From Deltaproteobacteria bacterium (GTDB taxonomy: Bacteria > SAR324 > NAC60-12): a DNA stretch of 49,456 bases. The notes below the pieces were generated by a model that had not been told where the DNA came from, made no database searches, and worked only from the letters and a program-made list of their open reading frames with translations. The stretch lies in NCBI GenBank assembly GCA_002716165.1, contig PAZT01000029.1:1-49456 (forward strand), in the 5' to 3' direction. Shown one piece after another: positions 45,668 through 49,456 of this stretch. The translations under genes and the position numbers were made by a program. Each line of letters begins with the position of its first letter. The first letter of the stretch is position 1.

Positions 45668-46597
45668 TTATTGTTTTTCTGATTTAAGTTTGTATACCCA
45701 TTTTTGTGCAAGTTCTCGATCTTTCATGAGTGGAAAGGCCATCTTGCAGCGCTCTTCTAGGAATAATTTGGCTATAGATTGAGCAATGTTACGAACCCTA
45801 CCAATAAAAGATGCTCTTGCAGAGACACTAATTGCCCCTGCTGCATCAAGTTGATTAAATGTGTGTGAGCATTTAAGAACATAATCATATGCTGGAAATA
45901 CTAGTCTTTGCTCTAAAGCACGATTCGCTTCCTTTTCATAATCATTGAAGTGCCGAAAAAACAGTTCGGTATCAGCAACTTCAAATGTATATTTTGAATG
46001 TTCAAATTCTGGTTGCCTGAAAATGGCTGAGTAACTTACCCCTTTTGTGTATTCTAGATCAAAAACATTATCCACGTCTTGTAGGTACGTGGCGATTCTC
46101 TCAATACCATAGGTCAGTTCTGCTGATACAGGATGGCACTCTATACCTCCCACCTGTTGAAAATATGTGAACTGCGTTATCTCCATACCGTCAAGCCAGA
46201 TTTCCCAGCCAAGCCCCCAAGCCCCAAGAGTAGGAGCTTCCCAGTTGTCCTCAACAAATCTTATATCGTGATCAATAGGGTTTATGCCGATTGCTTGGAG
46301 TGATTCAAGATAAATTTCTTCTACATCATCTGGTGAAGGTTTCAAAATTACTTGGTATTGGTGATGTTGATATAGGCGGTTTGGATTTTCACCATAACGA
46401 CCGTCAGCTGGACGCCGAGATGGTTCAACATATGCTACATTCCATTCTTCTGGTCCCAGCGTTCTAAGGGAAGTCATCGGATTCATTGTTCCGGCTCCAG
46501 TTTCAACATCATACGGAGATGAAATTATGCAGCCCTTTTTGTGCCAGTACTCATTTAGTAGTATGATAATTTCTTGTATGGTATGTTGAGTCCTCAT
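45668..46597 (-). CDS. glyQ: Glycyl-tRNA synthetase alpha subunit
   Basis: The catalytic class II subunit for glycine activation, 309 aa. The entry block is TIQEIIILLNEYWHKKGCIISSPYDVETGAGTMNP, with PEEWNVAYVEPSRRPADGRYGENPNRLYQHHQYQVILKP, the strongest signature of GlyQ. WEAPTLGAWGLGWEIWLDGMEITQFTYFQQVGG also matches. Its ATG overlaps the stop of the upstream 599-aa gene (ATGA), so it is coupled to it. glyS follows after seven bases. Confidence 0.97.
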   Translation of the reverse strand: MRTQHTIQEIIILLNEYWHKKGCIISSPYDVETGAGTMNPMTSLRTLGPEEWNVAYVEPSRRPADGRYGENPNRLYQHHQYQVILKPSPDDVEEIYLESLQAIGINPIDHDIRFVEDNWEAPTLGAWGLGWEIWLDGMEITQFTYFQQVGGIECHPVSAELTYGIERIATYLQDVDNVFDLEYTKGVSYSAIFRQPEFEHSKYTFEVADTELFFRHFNDYEKEANRALEQRLVFPAYDYVLKCSHTFNQLDAAGAISVSARASFIGRVRNIAQSIAKLFLEERCKMAFPLMKDRELAQKWVYKLKSEKQ

Positions 46598-48393
46598 TCC
46601 AAAATTCCTGAATCAAATTTTAGTAATTTAAGATCTCTGAATAGAATTTTCTTGAGATTATTTTCGAGCCAACTCAGCGCAAGATTGTTTTTTTTTATTT
46701 GTATCAGCTTTAATTCCAATTTTGTCTTTTTCACAATTTCTTTCTGGTTCTTAAAGGCTTTTTCAGCATTTTTGCATTCTTGTTTAGTATCGATGCATAT
46801 TTTTTTTAGGTGTTTTAGGGCTCCAGGTTTGATAATTAAGGAACAGGGATTAAAATAGGAGCGAAAAATTTTGGATTTTAGTTGAACTAAGTCCTCAGAT
46901 TTCTGGATAGAAAATGGATTAAACCATAGCTTTCGCTCAACTTGAGTTAATTTAAAGTTCATTTCAGAAGCATCATTTTCATCTTCACAAAGTAGTAGAG
47001 CTCTTTGAAGCTTTATTTTGTGTGCGTTTTTTTCAGCATTTCCCCAATTTGTACTTGTAGACAAAGCATCACTCAGCAGTACCACAAGTGATTCTAATTT
47101 TTTAAGCACATCATATTCTTGAGAGTAAAGCAAATGATCTCTTTCTGCGTTCATGTTAATAGTTTCTGCAGCTTTTTCATTTTTCAACAATTTTTCCTTA
47201 AGATCCATTAGTTCAGTTTTCTGGAGTCTCAATGGTTTTTTTTTAATTTTTGATTCTATATCATTTAATAAAACAAATTGACTGAGTGGCTCAAGAATTA
47301 AGTCAAATTCTTTACTCCAGTCCAAGATTTGCCCTTCAAAATCAATGACTTTGCAGTCTTGGAGTTTTAGCAATACGTCAAAATCTTTCAGATAATCATC
47401 TTCAGGATTAATTTCTTCAACTGTGACTAATTTCACATTTCCAATTTCCTTTAATAATTTTGTCAATAAACTGTTAATAATGCTGTACTTGCATAAGCAT
47501 AAAATTTGTAGTGTGGACTTTTTAACTTTTACATTTTTCTTTTTATTAATTCCTACATTTTCTTTAAGCAATTCTAAAATTAAGCGCTTAAAAGGGGGAT
47601 TATTTAAAGAGCATTCATCAAGTTTTATAAGATGTCCAATACTCATTTTATCGAATGTGATGTTTTTTATTGAGTTAAAAGGAATGCCAGGAAAAAGATA
47701 ACAGCCTTTATTTTCTCGTAGAATTCCAACTACCTGTTTAGGGTCAGAAATCTTGCTTTGTTCTCTCAATATCATTTTAATTGAATTATCAGGCGATAAT
47801 TGATCCTGGTTAGTGTGAAATTTTCGGATATTATTAAAAGGTATTAAAGTATTTAAGGGAATTTCCTCTAGGTTATTTTTTAAAACTGAACCAGAATCAG
47901 AGATATATTCAATTGACTGAAAATATCCATTTAGCGCTATTCTTGGAAATCTTGGAATATGATGATTTAGAAGAAGTTCCTTTGAAGATATTTTGAACCG
48001 CATTTTATTGATCAACTCAAATATAGGATTTAAAGTTAAGATCGAATGGAGTTCATCCTCTATAGATTTTATTACCATAACAAGGTTAATCCCTTTGGTA
48101 GAATTAATCTGCAAATTATCCAGTAATTCAAGCCAATGTTTTGCTGATTCAAATTTTATGGGTGAAAAAAATAGCCAATCTGGATTGTGATTCAATATTT
48201 CACTGGAGATATTTTCTGAATCCTTTAACCAATTTTTTGTTTTAGCAGAATTTGAAACTTCATATAATTTGGTATTCAGTGGATGGGAAATATGTTTTTG
48301 TAGTTGACTAATTAGTATATTCCAGTCATCGCTTGAGAAGCCTAAGCCAAAAAGCTGCATTTCACGGATAAATTCAGACGGTTTGAGAGGCAA
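46594..48393 (-). CDS. 599-aa hypothetical protein coupled to glyQS
   Basis: No family recognised. Start appears to be TTG (48393) or an ATG 33 bases further in. The protein is soluble, Lys/Leu/Asn rich, without a signal or membrane segment. The first 300 residues have mixed alpha/beta character (NPDWLFFSPIKF, GINLVMVIKSIEDE); the piece IPRFPRIALNG with ISDSG 12 residues on resembles a degraded PilZ pattern, which is speculation. A middle block (TLQILCLCKYSIINSLLTKLL) could be a decayed receiver-like fold. The last 190 residues are long charged helices, likely coiled coil. Its TGA overlaps the glyQ ATG, so the three genes form one transcript. Confidence 0.6.
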   Translation of the reverse strand: MPLKPSEFIREMQLFGLGFSSDDWNILISQLQKHISHPLNTKLYEVSNSAKTKNWLKDSENISSEILNHNPDWLFFSPIKFESAKHWLELLDNLQINSTKGINLVMVIKSIEDELHSILTLNPIFELINKMRFKISSKELLLNHHIPRFPRIALNGYFQSIEYISDSGSVLKNNLEEIPLNTLIPFNNIRKFHTNQDQLSPDNSIKMILREQSKISDPKQVVGILRENKGCYLFPGIPFNSIKNITFDKMSIGHLIKLDECSLNNPPFKRLILELLKENVGINKKKNVKVKKSTLQILCLCKYSIINSLLTKLLKEIGNVKLVTVEEINPEDDYLKDFDVLLKLQDCKVIDFEGQILDWSKEFDLILEPLSQFVLLNDIESKIKKKPLRLQKTELMDLKEKLLKNEKAAETINMNAERDHLLYSQEYDVLKKLESLVVLLSDALSTSTNWGNAEKNAHKIKLQRALLLCEDENDASEMNFKLTQVERKLWFNPFSIQKSEDLVQLKSKIFRSYFNPCSLIIKPGALKHLKKICIDTKQECKNAEKAFKNQKEIVKKTKLELKLIQIKKNNLALSWLENNLKKILFRDLKLLKFDSGILE

Positions 48394-48515
48394 AATTTAA
48401 TATAAAAAAATGATATCATGCTTTATCAGTGAAGTAAATTTACTTGACTTCTAAAAGTTGAAAAAAGGGAATGAACAGTCTTTAAATCTATAAATCTATT
48501 TTTATAAATAATTAA

Positions 48516-49406
48516 GTGTATAATCAAAAAAAGGGAATATTTTTCGCTATGCTAGCTGTTCTTGGAGGAGGGATCTATTCTATTCCTTACCGTCTAAGTT
48601 TAGATACGGCAAATACTCTCACAGTAATTTGGGGGATATTTTTATGTGCATTTTTATTTTCTTTACCTGGAGCCTGGATAGCACGTCATCAAACAAAATA
48701 TTCTTGGAAGGTAGCAGGTCTTGCCTTAGTTACATCTGTTGCTGGAGTTATAGGAAATTATTCAATTTGTCAGGCACTAAATCTAGCGTCACCAACACTG
48801 ATGGTTTTGCTGATGAGAAGTGAAGTCATTATTGCAATGGTTCTTGGATGGATCTTTTTGAAAGAATTTGTAACAGTTCGTATATTTCTTGCGGTATTTT
48901 TGATCATTATTGGGATTTTTGTAATGAAGATAGATTCTCTCAGTTTTGAGATAAAAGAATGGTCAGCAATACTCTGGGCATTTTCTGCGGCATTTGGTTT
49001 CGCATCGATGCAGGTTCTTGCAAAAAGTATCATTCACGAAATCCATCCTCAGGTATTGAATATTTTTCGTTTGGCGATCGCACTTGCACTAATTTGGTGC
49101 GTTGAAGAAGTGAGAGTTGGAATTCCGTCATTGAACATTTCTGAATGGATTTGGATAGCAATGGCGGCCTTTTGTGGGCCATTTTTAGGGCGAGTGGCTT
49201 TTACTTATACATTACGATACCTCACTATTTCCAAGGCGAATATCTTTGTTTCTTTTGCCCCTGTTTTGACTCTCTTGTTTGAGTTTTTAGTTTTTGGTAC
49301 TCTTATCACTTGGTTTGAAACACTTGGGGGAGTAATCATGTTAGCAGCAATTATTTGGATTTTTATGCCGGGACTAAACACTAATGCCGAATCTGGTGAA
49401 AAATAA
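48516..49406 (+). CDS. EamA-family (DMT) transporter
   Basis: A 296-aa inner-membrane permease of the drug/metabolite transporter type, ten predicted helices in two EamA repeats of about 140 residues. The first repeat contains NYSICQALNLASPTLMVLLMRSEVIIAMVLGWIFLKE, the second has FTYTLRYLTISKANIFVSFAPVLTLLFEFLVFGTLIT, the two helix-3/4 signatures of the family. Substrate unknown. Start is GTG (48516); no good ribosome site, and an ATG 33 bases inside is a weaker option because it would cut the first helix. Confidence 0.82.
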   Translation: MYNQKKGIFFAMLAVLGGGIYSIPYRLSLDTANTLTVIWGIFLCAFLFSLPGAWIARHQTKYSWKVAGLALVTSVAGVIGNYSICQALNLASPTLMVLLMRSEVIIAMVLGWIFLKEFVTVRIFLAVFLIIIGIFVMKIDSLSFEIKEWSAILWAFSAAFGFASMQVLAKSIIHEIHPQVLNIFRLAIALALIWCVEEVRVGIPSLNISEWIWIAMAAFCGPFLGRVAFTYTLRYLTISKANIFVSFAPVLTLLFEFLVFGTLITWFETLGGVIMLAAIIWIFMPGLNTNAESGEK

Positions 49407-49456
49407 AATGATTATGTGCCAAATAATTTTTAATATATATTTAAAATAAAAAAAAA

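Overview
This is a 49.5 kb chromosomal window from an AT-rich, Gram-negative bacterium with gene content typical of Proteobacteria. It has two-subunit glycyl-tRNA synthetase (glyQ/glyS), a CyaY-type frataxin, Bpt, a pitrilysin-type M16 protease, lipoproteins with clear lipoboxes and an inner-membrane Fe-S electron-transfer protein. The exact lineage cannot be fixed from this window; an uncultured marine proteobacterial group is a reasonable guess and no more. There is no phage, IS element, CRISPR array or rRNA, so this is mostly core-genome DNA. Most genes lack a strong Shine-Dalgarno sequence.

Layout. 1-450: edge-truncated gene and a 45-aa membrane peptide, both on the minus strand. 741-3338: a tail-less ftsZ outside any dcw cluster, then bpt, moaC and convergent cyaY. 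3514-8360: large periplasmic M16 peptidase, a small unknown protein, an HTH protein and a TerB-like protein. 8411-18035: a tight plus-strand run of ghrA-like dehydrogenase, FN3-like lipoprotein, TPR lipoprotein, a giant single-chain acyl-CoA carboxylase and a polyprenyl diphosphate synthase. 18056-22848: a lone response regulator and a divergent TrpC on the minus strand, a pair of paralogous 57- and 52-aa peptides on the plus strand, then a minus-strand MBL-fold/cNMP-domain protein and a MoaD-like carrier. 23131-30242: pheT without pheS, small unknown proteins, tRNA-Ser(GCU), folE and a long HisG-like protein. 30526-36000: DUF898 membrane protein plus M48 protease, an FadF/HdrD-like Fe-S oxidoreductase and a DUF6279-type lipoprotein. 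36096-41808: compact operon metK-ptsH-aroE-xseA-gloB-CDF transporter. 41845-48393: GT39-like glycosyltransferase and the minus-strand block [unknown 599 aa]-glyQ-glyS. 48516-49406: EamA-type transporter.

The two most unusual items are the 1527-aa carboxylase, which fuses CT-alpha, CT-beta, biotin carboxylase and BCCP in that order (eukaryotic ACC runs BC-BCCP-CT), and the twin small peptides with conserved ends, variable centres and unusually good ribosome-binding sites, located beside an MBL/cNMP protein and a MoaD-like protein. Secondary oddities are FtsZ without its C-terminal tail, a TrpC homologue that lost the ESG motif, a HisG homologue with long extensions, a CDF transporter with a duplicated cytosolic domain, and an unrecognised 599-aa protein translationally coupled to glyQS.
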